The notes: generated by a model not told the origin, from the letters alone. A DNA stretch of 64,000 nucleotides from Photobacterium indicum (GCF_003026215.1 NZ_PYOC01000003.1:248001-312000); one strand, 5' to 3'; positions 7,765 to 16,800 are shown, numbered from the stretch's first letter. Made by a program: numbers and translations.

Positions 7765-9192
7765 ATGATGAAAAAAGACAATACGCCAACACTCTATTGG
7801 ATTGATTATGAAACCTTCGGGGCAACACCAGCTACCGATCGCGCATGTCAATTTGCAGGTGTTCGTACAGATATGGATTTCAACATTATCGGTGAGCCAC
7901 TGGTAATTTACTGTAAGCCACCTGTTGACTACTTACCGTCACCAGAAGCCTGTTTAATAACAGGTATCACGCCACAAGAGGCGCAAGAAAAAGGGTTATC
8001 TGAACCTGAATTTATCGCCCAAATTCATGCCGAGTTATCTAAGCCTAATACCTGTGTTATTGGTTATAACAATGTACGCTTTGATGATGAAGTAACACGC
8101 TATACCCTTTACCGTAATTTCTACGACCCATACGCATGGGGCTGGCAGAATGGTAACTCGCGTTGGGATTTACTGGATATTATGCGTACCTGTTATGCCC
8201 TTCGCCCAGAAGGTGTTAACTGGCCCAATAATGATGAAGGTTTGCCAAGCTTCAAGCTAGAACACTTGTCTGTTGCGAATGGTATTGAACATGCGAATGC
8301 ACACGATGCAATGGCAGATGTATATGCAACCATTGAGTTAGCAAAAATATTAAAAACGAATCAACCAAAGTTATTTAACTACCTGTTTGATTTACGCCAG
8401 AAGCGTAAGCTGCAAGAGTTAATTGATATTGTGAACTTAACGCCTTTAGTGCATGTTTCTGGCATGTTTGGCGTGGGGTGTGGCAATACAAGCTGGATAG
8501 TACCTATGGCATGGCACCCTGATAACAAGAATGCTGTTATTACGGTTAACCTTGCGCAAGATCCTACGCCATTGATCGAGCTAGATGCCGATCAGATACG
8601 TGAGCGTATGTACACCAAGCGCAGTGAATTGAAACCAGACGAGTTACCGATACCAGTAAAATTGGTTCACCTAAATAAATGCCCTGTTCTTGCGCCAGCG
8701 AAAACATTAAAAGCAGAAGATGCCGATCGTATCGGTATTGATCGCGCCCAATGTTTAAAGAATCTGCAAATTCTAAAAGAGCACCCAGAAATAAGAGAAA
8801 AACTGGTGGCTATTTTTGCAGTTCAGCGTGAATACAAAGAAAATACCGATGTTGATTCGATGCTATATGATGGTTTCTTTTCTAATTCCGATCGCTCTTC
8901 TATCGATATTATTCGCGAATCGACACCTGAAGCACTGGCTGAAATTAAGCTTAACGTTGAAGATAAACGCATTAAGCCACTGTTGTTCCGTTACCGTGCG
9001 CGTAATTTTCCGATGACATTGAATTACGAAGAACAGCAAAAATGGAAGCACCACTGCCAAGACTTCTTTCAAGATAATTTACCTGCGTATATGGAAAATT
9101 TTGAAGCTGTGGCGACAGAAAACCAATCAAATGAACATAAAATGAAAATACTGAAAGCACTGTATGACTATATCAACAACAGTGTTAGCTAA
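7765..9192 (+). CDS. sbcB: Exodeoxyribonuclease I
   Basis: A 475-residue 3'-5' single-strand DNA exonuclease that works in mismatch repair and recombination. The DEDDh exonuclease signature is complete: WIDYETFG near residue 12, IGYNNVRFDDEV near 97 (second Asp), and the His/Asp pair in AHDAMADVYAT near 180. The C-terminal SH3-like and helical extension gives the length expected of E. coli ExoI (about 475). Two adjacent ATGs at 7765 and 7768 could both start the protein. CAGGGT upstream serves as ribosome binding site. The gene stands alone between terminators. Confidence 0.95.
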   Translation: MMKKDNTPTLYWIDYETFGATPATDRACQFAGVRTDMDFNIIGEPLVIYCKPPVDYLPSPEACLITGITPQEAQEKGLSEPEFIAQIHAELSKPNTCVIGYNNVRFDDEVTRYTLYRNFYDPYAWGWQNGNSRWDLLDIMRTCYALRPEGVNWPNNDEGLPSFKLEHLSVANGIEHANAHDAMADVYATIELAKILKTNQPKLFNYLFDLRQKRKLQELIDIVNLTPLVHVSGMFGVGCGNTSWIVPMAWHPDNKNAVITVNLAQDPTPLIELDADQIRERMYTKRSELKPDELPIPVKLVHLNKCPVLAPAKTLKAEDADRIGIDRAQCLKNLQILKEHPEIREKLVAIFAVQREYKENTDVDSMLYDGFFSNSDRSSIDIIRESTPEALAEIKLNVEDKRIKPLLFRYRARNFPMTLNYEEQQKWKHHCQDFFQDNLPAYMENFEAVATENQSNEHKMKILKALYDYINNSVS

Positions 9193-9277
9193 ATCAGTTA
9201 TTTTATTTTGTTAAGCAAAAAGATTGAGGTTCATATTAGTCACTGAAATATGAACAATTATCTTCTTAAATAGAATA

Positions 9278-9313
9278 AGCCTATTAGCCTTTGCGGTTAA
9301 TGGGCTTTTTTTT
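9278..9313 (+). terminator. Rho-independent terminator of sbcB
   Basis: A 12-bp stem with two imperfect positions (AGCCTATTAGCC / GGTTAATGGGCT) is followed by eight Ts, 85 bp after the sbcB stop. Confidence 0.8.
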
Positions 9314-9478
9314 GAGACAATATCTCGCATGCCCAGTTTGAACTTCATTCAAATAGCAACAACACTTAAGCAGAGGAAAAGCGTTTATACATAACAGAAA
9401 ATACCACTCAATAACATCGTTGCTATCAATGCTGTGGTAGACAACGTTTATCACATTTTATTTTAACCCTAATAAGTG

Positions 9479-10009
9479 ATGGCTATGACAACGAAAGCCC
9501 TAACCCGCTGTTACCGTTTTCATGATGTTGATTTCGAACCAGATCTCAATTTATTGGTATGGCATGATGAAACCGAAACCCGTCTAACACTTCATGAGTC
9601 TCGCTTATTAGAAGTCTTGTGTTATTTCTCTGGTGAAGTCATCACATCTCAAACCTTGTTTGATAAAACATTCGTACAATTGGGGCCTGATACAGAAAAT
9701 ACACACGACCAGTTTGATTTAAACTCACTCTTCATTGGTCTCAATAAAAAGCTAACACACAATAATGCGATGGCAATTCCTATTCAGGTTGTGCCTAAAT
9801 ACGGTTTTCGAGTCCCCCTTCCTGAAAAAACATGTCGTTTATTTCATACATTTAAAGAACCAAAAGCAGAAATCCCCCCTATTCCCCCAAAAGACGAACC
9901 TCCTCAATCTGCCACAGAAGACATTGTTAAAAATAGCATTTTTCATAAAGTGTCAGTTATTCTGATGGCAGTTGCAGGTATCATGTTATACCTCGCATCT
10001 GAGTTATAA
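9479..10009 (+). CDS. ToxR/CadC-type winged-helix membrane regulator lacking a periplasmic domain
   Basis: About 176 residues. The N-terminal 100 residues look like an OmpR/ToxR winged-helix DNA-binding domain: LVWHDETETRLTLHESRLLEVLCYF, then SQTLFDKTF, and the wing VVPKYGFRVPL. The final strand matches the V-x-x-x-Y-x-F/G-x-R pattern of CadC/ToxR/TcpP proteins. A proline-rich linker (IPPIPPKDEPP) leads to one hydrophobic helix, VSVILMAVAGIMLYLA, which ends the protein with only SEL after it. ToxR-family proteins normally carry a sizeable periplasmic sensor, which is absent here. The ATG at 9479 or the one at 9485 is likely. Target genes are unknown. The lysis-type yohJ-yohK genes follow 140 bp downstream. 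Confidence 0.75.
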   Translation: MAMTTKALTRCYRFHDVDFEPDLNLLVWHDETETRLTLHESRLLEVLCYFSGEVITSQTLFDKTFVQLGPDTENTHDQFDLNSLFIGLNKKLTHNNAMAIPIQVVPKYGFRVPLPEKTCRLFHTFKEPKAEIPPIPPKDEPPQSATEDIVKNSIFHKVSVILMAVAGIMLYLASEL

Positions 10010-10090
10010 CTGTTTCTATTAGGCTTTGATGAAGGCCAACATAATCACCGAAGAAAACGACGTAATTGAAGCGTAAATCATGGCATTAAA

Positions 10091-10106
10091 TGTGGCGTAG
10101 ATCACA
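10091..10106 (+). promoter_or_regulatory. CRP-like operator upstream of yohJ
   Basis: TGTGGCGTAGATCACA matches TGTGA-N6-TCACA with one mismatch. It is centred 54 bases upstream of the yohJ start. A possible -10 (TATGAT) lies at 10116-10121, but the spacing is not a standard CRP class. Confidence 0.5.
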
Positions 10107-10152
10107 AATTAATTGTATGATGAATGCGTAGTTTGACGTATTTGAAGGGTTT

Positions 10153-10491
10153 ATGAAATACATTCGCTCATTCGCGATCATCTTTGCTTGTCTTTTTCTT
10201 GGTAAAGGCATTCAAGCGTTAACGGGAGTCGCTATTCCCGGCAGTATTATCGGCATGCTTATTCTTTTCGCCGTACTTTCTATGGGGCTAATTCCCTCGC
10301 ATTGGGCAAAAGAAGGCTGTCACCTGTTTATTCGCCACATGGCGCTGTTGTTCGTGCCTGTCGGTGTTGGGCTTATGGATTATCTCGATCTTATCAGTAC
10401 GAATACCCTACCTATTTTACTTAGTACGTTAGGCAGTAGCTTGGTTGTATTAATTGTTATTGGTGTTGCTACGCACCATAAGGAAAAGTAA
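10153..10491 (+). CDS. yohJ: CidA/LrgA family holin-like protein (UPF0299)
   Basis: A 112-residue integral membrane protein with four hydrophobic segments. The LrgA/CidA signature GVAIPGSIIGMLILF occurs near residue 27, and HLFIRHMALLFVPVGVGLMDY near residue 60. CidA/LrgA proteins behave like holins or exporters of small molecules and pair with LrgB/CidB. The stop codon overlaps the ATG of the next gene (TAATG), so the two are translationally coupled. The order yohJ-yohK-cdd matches the E. coli chromosome. Confidence 0.85.
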   Translation: MKYIRSFAIIFACLFLGKGIQALTGVAIPGSIIGMLILFAVLSMGLIPSHWAKEGCHLFIRHMALLFVPVGVGLMDYLDLISTNTLPILLSTLGSSLVVLIVIGVATHHKEK

Positions 10492-11174
10492 TGATCTGGC
10501 TTATTACTACTCTGATCGTTTTTTATCTTGCGCGTCTTATATCTAAACGATTACAGCACCCTATTGTGAACCCACTGCTTATTTGCCTTGTCATTATTAT
10601 TCCTTTGCTGATGTGGCTGAATGTGCCCTATACAGAATATATGGCACAAAATAAGTGGCTGAATTATTTGCTAGAACCTGCTGTTGTTGCGTTAGCATTT
10701 CCGCTTTACGAACAACTGTCGCAAATACGCCAAAAGTGGAAAGTCATTTTATCTGCCTGTTTAGTGGGTAGCCTTCTTTCGATGATTGTTGGCGCAAGTA
10801 TTGCCCTATCAATGGGGGCTTCACCTGAATTAACAGCCAGTATTTTACCTAAATCTGTTACAACACCTATTGCAATGGCAGTGGCAGATCAAATTGGTGG
10901 TGTGCCTGCGATTGCTGCGATTATGGTGATTATTGCGGGACTATTTGGTGCTGTATTCGGGTATCCATTATTTAAACTATTTGGCATACATGCTCCTATT
11001 GCGAAGGGGTTAACAATGGGCACGGTTTCTCACGCATTGGGTACAGCGAAAGCGGCAGAAGAAAACCATCAAGAAGGTGCATTTAGTTCATTAGCCTTGG
11101 TGATTTGCGGTATTTTCACCTCGATATTGGCACCTGTTGTCTATCCAATTATTTTGATGGTGTTTGGTTATTGA
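10491..11174 (+). CDS. yohK: LrgB family membrane protein
   Basis: A 227-residue membrane protein with six to eight hydrophobic helices, partner of the upstream LrgA-like protein. The LrgB signature is seen as LPKSVTTPIAMAVADQIGG near residue 123 and in GTVSHALGTAKAAEE near 178. The LrgA/LrgB pair is implicated in murein hydrolase control in Gram-positives and in export of metabolites such as glycolate in chloroplasts and pyruvate in bacilli. Linkage to cdd here and in enterics may hint at a role in nucleoside or fermentation metabolism, which is inference. The ATG overlaps the previous stop. Confidence 0.85.
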   Translation: MIWLITTLIVFYLARLISKRLQHPIVNPLLICLVIIIPLLMWLNVPYTEYMAQNKWLNYLLEPAVVALAFPLYEQLSQIRQKWKVILSACLVGSLLSMIVGASIALSMGASPELTASILPKSVTTPIAMAVADQIGGVPAIAAIMVIIAGLFGAVFGYPLFKLFGIHAPIAKGLTMGTVSHALGTAKAAEENHQEGAFSSLALVICGIFTSILAPVVYPIILMVFGY

Positions 11175-11309
11175 AAAATAATAGGTAAAAGCGGCAAGGT
11201 GCATGCAATCGTGTACATTTTTAAGTCGTTGATAAATGGTAGTGTGATTTTCAAAATACGTGTGACGCCACTCGCATTAATGTATGGAGTGAAACAAGAC
11301 TTGCCACAT

Positions 11310-11352
11310 TGTGATCAAGATCACACAGAATTTAAAATTGCTCGCCTACAAT
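11310..11352 (+). promoter_or_regulatory. CRP-dependent class II promoter of cdd
   Basis: TGTGATCAAGATCACA at 11310-11325 is a perfect palindrome matching the CRP consensus. A good -10 (TACAAT) is at 11347-11352. If transcription starts about 7 bases beyond, the CRP site is centred at about -41.5, the class II arrangement. CytR co-regulation, as for E. coli cdd, is possible but no second CRP site was seen. Confidence 0.8.
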
Positions 11353-11384
11353 GTTTCTCCATCAACTAAACGGAGTAACACCTC

Positions 11385-12272
11385 ATGCATGTTAAGATCA
11401 TGGATGCTTTAGGTTCCTTACCCTCTGATCTTGCATCAGCGGTAAAGCCTATATTTGAAGATGCTAATTTTGATGCAACAATAAGTCCCGAACAATTCAC
11501 CACACTGCTTTCAACAACCCACATGACAGACAGTGAATTACGCGTTGCCCTTCTTCCTATCGCTGCTGCTTACTCCGTTGCTCCTATTTCTAATTTCTTT
11601 GTCGGTGCCATTGTTCGTGGTGAATCTGGTCGTTTGTATTTCGGTGCAAACATGGAATTTGTCGGCGCATCGCTTTCTCAAACTATTCATGCTGAACAAT
11701 CTGCTATTAGCCATGCGTGGATAAAAGGCGAAACGGGCATTACTGATATTACAATTAACTACAGCCCATGTGGCCACTGTCGTCAGTTCATGAACGAGCT
11801 TACAACGGCGAAGACGTTAATTGTTCAATTACCCGAGCGTGAAGAACAAACCTTACAACAATATTTACCAGAATCGTTTGGCCCTGCTGATCTGAATATT
11901 ACCGATGCACTGCTAGGTAAAATTGACCACGGTATAACGATTAAAGAAACGGATGAATTTGTTGCTATTGCTTGTAAAGCAGCGAATGGATCACATGCGC
12001 CATACACTAAGAATTACAGCGGTGTGGCATTGAAAGCGACTGACGGTAAAGTGTTCACTGGTAAGTATGCTGAAAACGCAGCCTTCAACCCTAGCCTTCC
12101 GCCATTACAAGTTGCCTTGGTTAATATGAATATGGCAGGTTATGCGTTAACTGATATTGCAGAAGCAGCATTAGTTGAAAAAGCAGACAGCACCATTAGC
12201 CATCTTTCAGACACACAAACAACACTTGAAGCATTGAACCCTGATATTCCGCTTACTTATGTAGCGGCATAA
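11385..12272 (+). CDS. cdd: Cytidine deaminase
   Basis: A 295-residue zinc enzyme that deaminates cytidine and deoxycytidine to the uridine forms in pyrimidine salvage. The length is that of the dimeric enterobacterial type, with a catalytic N-terminal domain and a degenerate C-terminal copy. The zinc and proton-shuttle motif HAEQSAI is at about residue 103 and PCGHCRQ at about 128. YFGANMEF is the substrate-binding region. The C-terminal domain (about 190-295) lacks these motifs, as expected. It has its own strong CRP-controlled promoter and its own terminator. Confidence 0.95.
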   Translation: MHVKIMDALGSLPSDLASAVKPIFEDANFDATISPEQFTTLLSTTHMTDSELRVALLPIAAAYSVAPISNFFVGAIVRGESGRLYFGANMEFVGASLSQTIHAEQSAISHAWIKGETGITDITINYSPCGHCRQFMNELTTAKTLIVQLPEREEQTLQQYLPESFGPADLNITDALLGKIDHGITIKETDEFVAIACKAANGSHAPYTKNYSGVALKATDGKVFTGKYAENAAFNPSLPPLQVALVNMNMAGYALTDIAEAALVEKADSTISHLSDTQTTLEALNPDIPLTYVAA

Positions 12273-12325
12273 TATCTCTACCCACCAGCATCTGTTGGGT
12301 AGCGTTCATTGTAAGCACAACGAAG

Positions 12326-12347
12326 AAGCCGCTTTTAGCGGTTTTTT
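12326..12347 (+). terminator. Rho-independent terminator of cdd
   Basis: GCCGCT/AGCGGT stem with a TTT loop followed by six Ts, about 55 bp after the cdd stop. Confidence 0.8.
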
Positions 12348-12441
12348 CGTTTAGAATCAGAACCAATCAACTCGCTACTGTACCAATCATAATAAGTTCG
12401 GAGTATTATCCGACTTCATTATTCTTATTAGTCTCATTTCC

Positions 12442-13338
12442 ATGTCTCACAAACACAATCCAATTCAAGGTGCGAGCTGGATGCTAACTGCTGGCTTAGC
12501 GTTTGCACTTGTAAATAGCTTGGCACAGTACTTAAGCGTTAAACTTCATTTACCCTCGACGACTGTCGGTTTTATCCAATATTTTATTGCTTTGATTGCA
12601 ATGCTTCCTTGGTTAAATAATTTGGGGTTACGACACGCTTTACGTACCGAGCATTTCGGACAACACTGCTTTCGGGTTTTCTTATCCGTTATAGGTATTC
12701 AGTTGTGGCTGTGGGCTCTCGCATATCCTGTGCCTATTTGGCAAGGTATCGCGTTATTGATGACATCCCCTTTATTTGCCACGATTGGCTCAGGTTTATT
12801 CCTAAAAGAAAAAGTCGGTACAGCACGTTGGGTGGCAACATTAGCAGGCTTTATTGGCGCAATGATTATTCTCGAACCTTGGGGCGATTCGTTTAACTGG
12901 GCGTCGTTATTACCGATAGGTGCCGCTTTCTTTTGGGCAAGCTACTCACTTATGGTTAAGAAGTTATCGGTTTATGATTCACCGACTACGATGGTGGTTT
13001 ATCTTTTAATTTTGATCACCCCGTTTAATCTGTTTTTGGCATTGCCAACATTCACCCTTCCCGATCAAAACATGACTTGGGTATTACTGGCGGCGGCTGG
13101 TTTATTAACAGCATTGGCACAGTGGGCAATCGCGAAGGCTTATGCAGCAGCCGATGCCTCTTTTGTTCAGCCTTTTGATCATGCCAAATTACCACTAAAC
13201 GTATTCGCTGGTTGGGTTGTATTCGGTTGGGCACCTCCCGGTCGTTTATGGTTAGGGGCGGCCATTATTGTCGCGTCTGTTGCCTTTATTACGCATTGGG
13301 AAAACCGTAAAAAAGTAACTAAATTGCTAAATAACTAA
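12442..13338 (+). CDS. EamA/DMT family permease
   Basis: A 298-residue drug/metabolite transporter superfamily protein with about ten membrane helices arranged as two EamA repeats (about 12-140 and 150-285). Features include the early GFIQYFIALIAMLPW and the repeat-end pattern ATIGSGLFLKEKVGTARWVA, where the conserved E and R close helices 4-5. This pattern recurs as FVQPFDHAKLPLNVFAGWVVF. The substrate cannot be inferred; relatives export amino acids or metabolites, or import nucleotide precursors. It is monocistronic. The stop codon lies inside an A+T-rich hairpin (13321-13356). Confidence 0.85.
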   Translation: MSHKHNPIQGASWMLTAGLAFALVNSLAQYLSVKLHLPSTTVGFIQYFIALIAMLPWLNNLGLRHALRTEHFGQHCFRVFLSVIGIQLWLWALAYPVPIWQGIALLMTSPLFATIGSGLFLKEKVGTARWVATLAGFIGAMIILEPWGDSFNWASLLPIGAAFFWASYSLMVKKLSVYDSPTTMVVYLLILITPFNLFLALPTFTLPDQNMTWVLLAAAGLLTALAQWAIAKAYAAADASFVQPFDHAKLPLNVFAGWVVFGWAPPGRLWLGAAIIVASVAFITHWENRKKVTKLLNN

Positions 13339-13356
13339 ATAACTAAATAGCAATTT
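13321..13356. repeat. Hairpin with tandem AATAACTA units over the EamA stop codon
   Basis: AAATTGCT (13321-13328) is inversely repeated as AGCAATTT (13349-13356). The loop holds near-perfect tandem copies of an 8-bp unit. The stop codon (ends 13338) is inside the loop. Confidence 0.5.
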
Positions 13357-13370
13357 CTAAGCTAAAACTT

Positions 13371-13433
13371 AACGCCACTGATATTACTTTTTGTATTTTA
13401 TTATTGAATACAGGAAAGAATAACAGTGGCGTT
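13371..13433. repeat. Widely spaced 10-bp inverted repeat
   Basis: AACGCCACTG (13371-13380) pairs perfectly with CAGTGGCGTT (13424-13433), with 43 A+T-rich bases between them. The second arm is followed by GTTCTTTCTG. It could be a long-loop terminator for the EamA gene or a remnant of a palindromic repeat element. Confidence 0.4.
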
Positions 13434-13583
13434 GTTCTTTCTGCTTTTCTCTACCGACCGCCTCATCACTGACACATCGAATTAAACAGTACTGTCTATA
13501 CTGTTCAGAACACATTTTTACATCCACATTCACAATATTGCAGTGAAATGCTTTTCCACACATTTTGATTCAAGGAAAAGAGA

Positions 13584-14555
13584 ATGAAACGTATATCTCT
13601 TAGCTCAGTTCTAGTTGGTTTTATTTCATTAGTTGTATCGCTTACCGCGCATGCAGAACAGTTCATTACTATTGGTACAGGCGGCGTTACGGGCGTGTAT
13701 TACCCAACAGGGGGTGCAATCTGTCGATTGGTGAATAAAGACCGTAAATCCCACGGTATACGCTGCTCTGTCGAAAGTACGGGGGGCTCTATCTATAACA
13801 TCAATACTATTCGAGCAGGTGAACTTGATTTAGCCATCGCGCAATCAGATTGGCAACATCATGCGTATAACGGCACAAGCCTATTTGAAGAAAAAGGCCC
13901 TTTTAAGTCATTACGCTCCGTATTTTCTCTTCATGCTGAACCTTTTACCGTTGTCGCAAGAGCTGACTCTGGCATTAAGACCTTTGATGATTTGAAAGGA
14001 AAGCGCGTCAACATTGGTAATCCAGGCTCAGGGCAACGAGGTACGATGGAAGTCTTAATGAAAGCCAAAGGCTGGACAATGAAAGACTTTAAATTAGTGT
14101 CTGAATTGAAAGCATCTGAACAATCCAAAGCATTATGTGATAACAAAATCGATGCCATGATTTACACCGTTGGGCACCCTAGCGGCGCCATTAAAGAAGC
14201 CACAACATCTTGCAGTAGTGTGATTGTTGAAGTGTCAGGGCCTGTCATCGATAAGTTAGTCGATGAAAATGCGTTCTATCGTATTGTTACCATTCCTGGC
14301 GGCATGTACATGGGTTCAGAGAATGGTGTAAAAACATTTGGTGTCGGCGCGACTTTCGTGAGTTCAACTCAAGTTGATAACAATGTGATTTATGCGGTTA
14401 CACAGTCTGTTTTTGATAATTTCAATGAGTTTAAAAGATTACATCCAGCTTTTAGTGGCTTGAAAAAAGAAGAAATGATTAAAGATGGATTAACAGCACC
14501 GCTGCACGATGGAGCTAAAAAATACTTTGTCGAAGTCGGTTTACTCGCAGAATAG
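13584..14555 (+). CDS. TAXI family TRAP-type solute-binding protein
   Basis: A 323-residue periplasmic binding protein. A signal peptide of about 24 residues ends TAHA and is followed by EQFITIGTGGVTGVYYPTGGAICRLVN, the hallmark start of TAXI proteins. GSGQRGTMEVLMKAKGW and IDAMIYTVGHPSGAI are further family stretches. TAXI proteins deliver organic acids or amino acids such as glutamate to TRAP membrane subunits. No TRAP membrane gene lies in the window, so the partner must be encoded elsewhere. AAGGAAAAGAG lies just upstream of the ATG. It is monocistronic with a strong terminator. Confidence 0.9.
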   Translation: MKRISLSSVLVGFISLVVSLTAHAEQFITIGTGGVTGVYYPTGGAICRLVNKDRKSHGIRCSVESTGGSIYNINTIRAGELDLAIAQSDWQHHAYNGTSLFEEKGPFKSLRSVFSLHAEPFTVVARADSGIKTFDDLKGKRVNIGNPGSGQRGTMEVLMKAKGWTMKDFKLVSELKASEQSKALCDNKIDAMIYTVGHPSGAIKEATTSCSSVIVEVSGPVIDKLVDENAFYRIVTIPGGMYMGSENGVKTFGVGATFVSSTQVDNNVIYAVTQSVFDNFNEFKRLHPAFSGLKKEEMIKDGLTAPLHDGAKKYFVEVGLLAE

Positions 14556-14601
14556 TGAACTAACTAGCTGAATAATTGATAATAAATAACGTTCGTCAAA
14601 C

Positions 14602-14640
14602 AAAAAGGGCTAACCACATATTATTGGTTAGCCCTTTTTT
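14602..14640. terminator. Strong bidirectional rho-independent terminator
   Basis: AAAAAGGGCTAACCA pairs with TGGTTAGCCCTTTTT. A-runs and T-runs flank a 10-bp G+C-containing core, so it can stop transcription of both the TAXI gene and the convergent gene at 14680. Confidence 0.9.
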
Positions 14641-14679
14641 ATACATTCTTATATAGCTGCCACTTCGTTTTAAATTGAT

Positions 14680-15084
14680 TTAAAAACGGACACGAAAACC
14701 AAGCGCTGCTTCTAATTCAAGGTCTACATCTTCAACAACATACAGTGTTGGACCTAGCTCACCGTAGAACTCAAAGCTATTCACTGGTAGCTCAAAACCA
14801 ACACCTGAACGCACACCCACTTTATCGTGTTTGTTATCGACGTATTGTGCACCAACAAAGGTATATAAATTATTTAAATCCGAATTTTTTGACAAAGAGC
14901 CAAGGTTGAACGTTTTATCAACTGCCAGCCCGAAGTCATCAATGCCAAGCGAAAAGCGCAAATCGTTATGCTTATATTGAATACCAGACATTGGGCTACC
15001 TAAAAAGACGCCAATGGCTTGTGCCGCATGGGCTGAAAATGGAACAACAAAGAATAGTGCTAACCCTAAGAAATACTTTTTCAT
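14680..15084 (-). CDS. Small exported beta-strand-rich protein, unknown function
   Basis: From the ATG at 15084 the protein is 134 residues, beginning MKKYFLGLALFFVVPFSAHA, a clear signal peptide. An upstream in-frame ATG would add 11 residues that do not fit a signal sequence. The mature part alternates polar and hydrophobic residues (FEFYGELGPTLYVVED) and ends LEAALGFRVRF, with a terminal Phe as in outer-membrane beta barrels. Four to six short strands would fit an incomplete or multimeric barrel. The family was not recognised. Confidence 0.6.
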   Translation of the reverse strand: MKKYFLGLALFFVVPFSAHAAQAIGVFLGSPMSGIQYKHNDLRFSLGIDDFGLAVDKTFNLGSLSKNSDLNNLYTFVGAQYVDNKHDKVGVRSGVGFELPVNSFEFYGELGPTLYVVEDVDLELEAALGFRVRF

Positions 15085-15313
15085 TTTGTACTGCCTACTT
15101 TGTGTTTGATAGAACAACTAAAATCGCAACGCTGTTATTGCAATAAGTAAAACTTAATAATTTATATTAGTTACATCGTCACTTAATGTGTAGGTGTATA
15201 CACCCCTACCGGCCTCTAGTGGGCGGAAGTAATCTAACCAAAAAGTTCCCTAAACACGATGCTTTAAACAAGAACTGACACAACGTTGACAGGAAAATGC
15301 GCTTATCAATACG

Positions 15314-15332
15314 TTATACCCAAGTTACTTCA
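15314..15332. repeat. Partial copy of dispersed TATACCCAAGT repeat
   Basis: TTATACCCAAGTTACTTCA matches the first 19 bases of the repeat found at 1421 and 22641. The hairpin half of the element is missing here. Confidence 0.5.
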
Positions 15333-15423
15333 CCATTCACACTTAATTCAGACTTACCCAATACAACATTGTATTTTTATTACCCATGCGTTCTAAACGT
15401 TCAATATATCAACAAAAACAACA

Positions 15424-15439
15424 AAGCAAACGTTTGCGT
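15424..15439 (+). promoter_or_regulatory. PurR operator upstream of purT
   Basis: AAGCAAACGTTTGCGT matches the PurR palindrome ACGCAAACGTTTGCGT at 14 of 16 positions and lies about 60 bases before the purT ATG. It predicts purine-dependent repression, as in E. coli purT. Confidence 0.85.
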
Positions 15440-15496
15440 CATTGTTGAAATCAGTTATCATTTACCCAGTATCAACACTCATCGTAAGGAAATTCA

Positions 15497-16672
15497 ATGT
15501 TTGGTTCAGCAACGCGTTCTGATGCAACCCGTGTGTTACTTCTTGGTTCTGGTGAATTAGGTAAAGAAGTGGCGATTGAATGTCAGCGTTTAGGCTTAGA
15601 GGTTATCGCCGTTGATCGTTATGACAATGCACCAGCAATGCAAGTTGCTCATCGTAGCCATGTTATCGACATGCTGGATGGCGATGCACTTAGAAAATTG
15701 ATTGAATTAGAGCAGCCACACTACGTTGTTCCTGAAATTGAAGCCATTGCAACAGACACTCTCGTCTCGCTTGAAGCTGAGGGAGTGAATATTGTTCCTA
15801 CAGCAAATGCGACTAAGCTAACTATGAATCGTGAAGGCATTCGTCGTTTAGCGGCTGAAGACTTACAGATTCCTACTTCTCCTTTTGAATTCGCCGATCA
15901 ATATAATGATTTTGTCGCAGCAGTAGAACGCGTAGGCACACCGTGTGTTGTTAAACCTATTATGAGTTCTTCAGGTAAGGGCCAGAGTGTGATTAAAACA
16001 CCTGCCGATATCGAAGCATCGTGGCAGTACGCACAAGAAGGCGGCCGGGCGGGTACTGGTCGCGTTGTAGTTGAAGGCTTTATAAAGTTCGATTACGAAA
16101 TTACGTTGCTTACAATTCGCGCTGTTGATGGCGTGCATTTCTGTGCCCCGATTGGTCATCGCCAAGAAGATGGTGATTACCGTGAATCATGGCAGCCACA
16201 ACTGATGTCAGATGAAGCACTAAAAGCCGCGCAAGATGTTGCTGAAAAAGTGGTTAATGCTCTAGGTGGCTATGGGCTGTTCGGCGTAGAGCTGTTTGTG
16301 CGTGGAAATGAAGTGCTGTTCAATGAAGTATCACCTCGCCCGCATGATACGGGAATGGTTACGTTGATCTCTCAAGATCTGTCTGAATTTGCATTACACG
16401 TTCGTGCGTTTTTAGGCTTACCTATTCAGCAAATCATTCAGTATGGCCCAGCGGCTTCTGCTGTTATTTTAGGTAACGGTATTTCAAGCAATATTCGCTT
16501 CGATAACTTAACCGCCGCGCTATCTCGTCCACAGACTCAGGTGCGCCTGTTTGGCAAGCCAGAGATTAACGGGCGCCGTCGTCTTGGTGTTGCGTTAACG
16601 CGCCGTGAGGATATCAAACAGGCTGTTTCTGACGCTATTAATGCAGCAGCAGACGTTAAAGTTATTTATTAA
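15497..16672 (+). CDS. purT: Formate-dependent phosphoribosylglycinamide formyltransferase 2
   Basis: A 391-residue ATP-grasp enzyme that makes formyl-GAR from GAR, formate and ATP in purine synthesis. The N-terminal nucleotide-binding domain begins [18 protein letters not shown]. The ATP-grasp core contains [16 protein letters not shown] near residue 154. The metal-binding segments include [23 protein letters not shown] near residue 267. Length equals E. coli PurT. The upstream PurR box supports the assignment. It is monocistronic, followed by a very strong terminator. Confidence 0.97.
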   Translation: MFGSATRSDATRVLLLGSGELGKEVAIECQRLGLEVIAVDRYDNAPAMQVAHRSHVIDMLDGDALRKLIELEQPHYVVPEIEAIATDTLVSLEAEGVNIVPTANATKLTMNREGIRRLAAEDLQIPTSPFEFADQYNDFVAAVERVGTPCVVKPIMSSSGKGQSVIKTPADIEASWQYAQEGGRAGTGRVVVEGFIKFDYEITLLTIRAVDGVHFCAPIGHRQEDGDYRESWQPQLMSDEALKAAQDVAEKVVNALGGYGLFGVELFVRGNEVLFNEVSPRPHDTGMVTLISQDLSEFALHVRAFLGLPIQQIIQYGPAASAVILGNGISSNIRFDNLTAALSRPQTQVRLFGKPEINGRRRLGVALTRREDIKQAVSDAINAAADVKVIY

Positions 16673-16713
16673 TCCAACTCTATTCTCTCTACCACTGATA
16701 GACTGGTGGCAAC

Positions 16714-16750
16714 AGAGGCGAGGCTCTATCATAGAGCCTCGCCTCTTTTC
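16714..16750 (+). terminator. Strong rho-independent terminator of purT
   Basis: A perfect 15-bp stem starting AGAGGCGAGGCTCTA with a 3-base loop, followed by TTTT, about 40 bp after the purT stop. Confidence 0.9.
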
Positions 16751-16800
16751 ATTCTGCTACTATTAACTCAATAAACGTACCGAGCTTGAAAATCTCGATG

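Larger units (their letters stand above)
15085..15496. other. Intergenic region, 412 bp
   Basis: A divergent promoter region between the small exported protein and purT. It holds a partial copy of the dispersed repeat (15314-15332) and the PurR operator (15424-15439). The C/G-rich stretch near 15200 (CACCCCTACCGGCCTCTAG) stands out from the A+T-rich surroundings, but no function was recognised. Confidence 0.5.

Noticed and set aside
15297..15560. 87-codon frame overlapping the purT start
   Set aside because: It runs through the PurR operator and into purT in another frame, so it is almost certainly a shadow.
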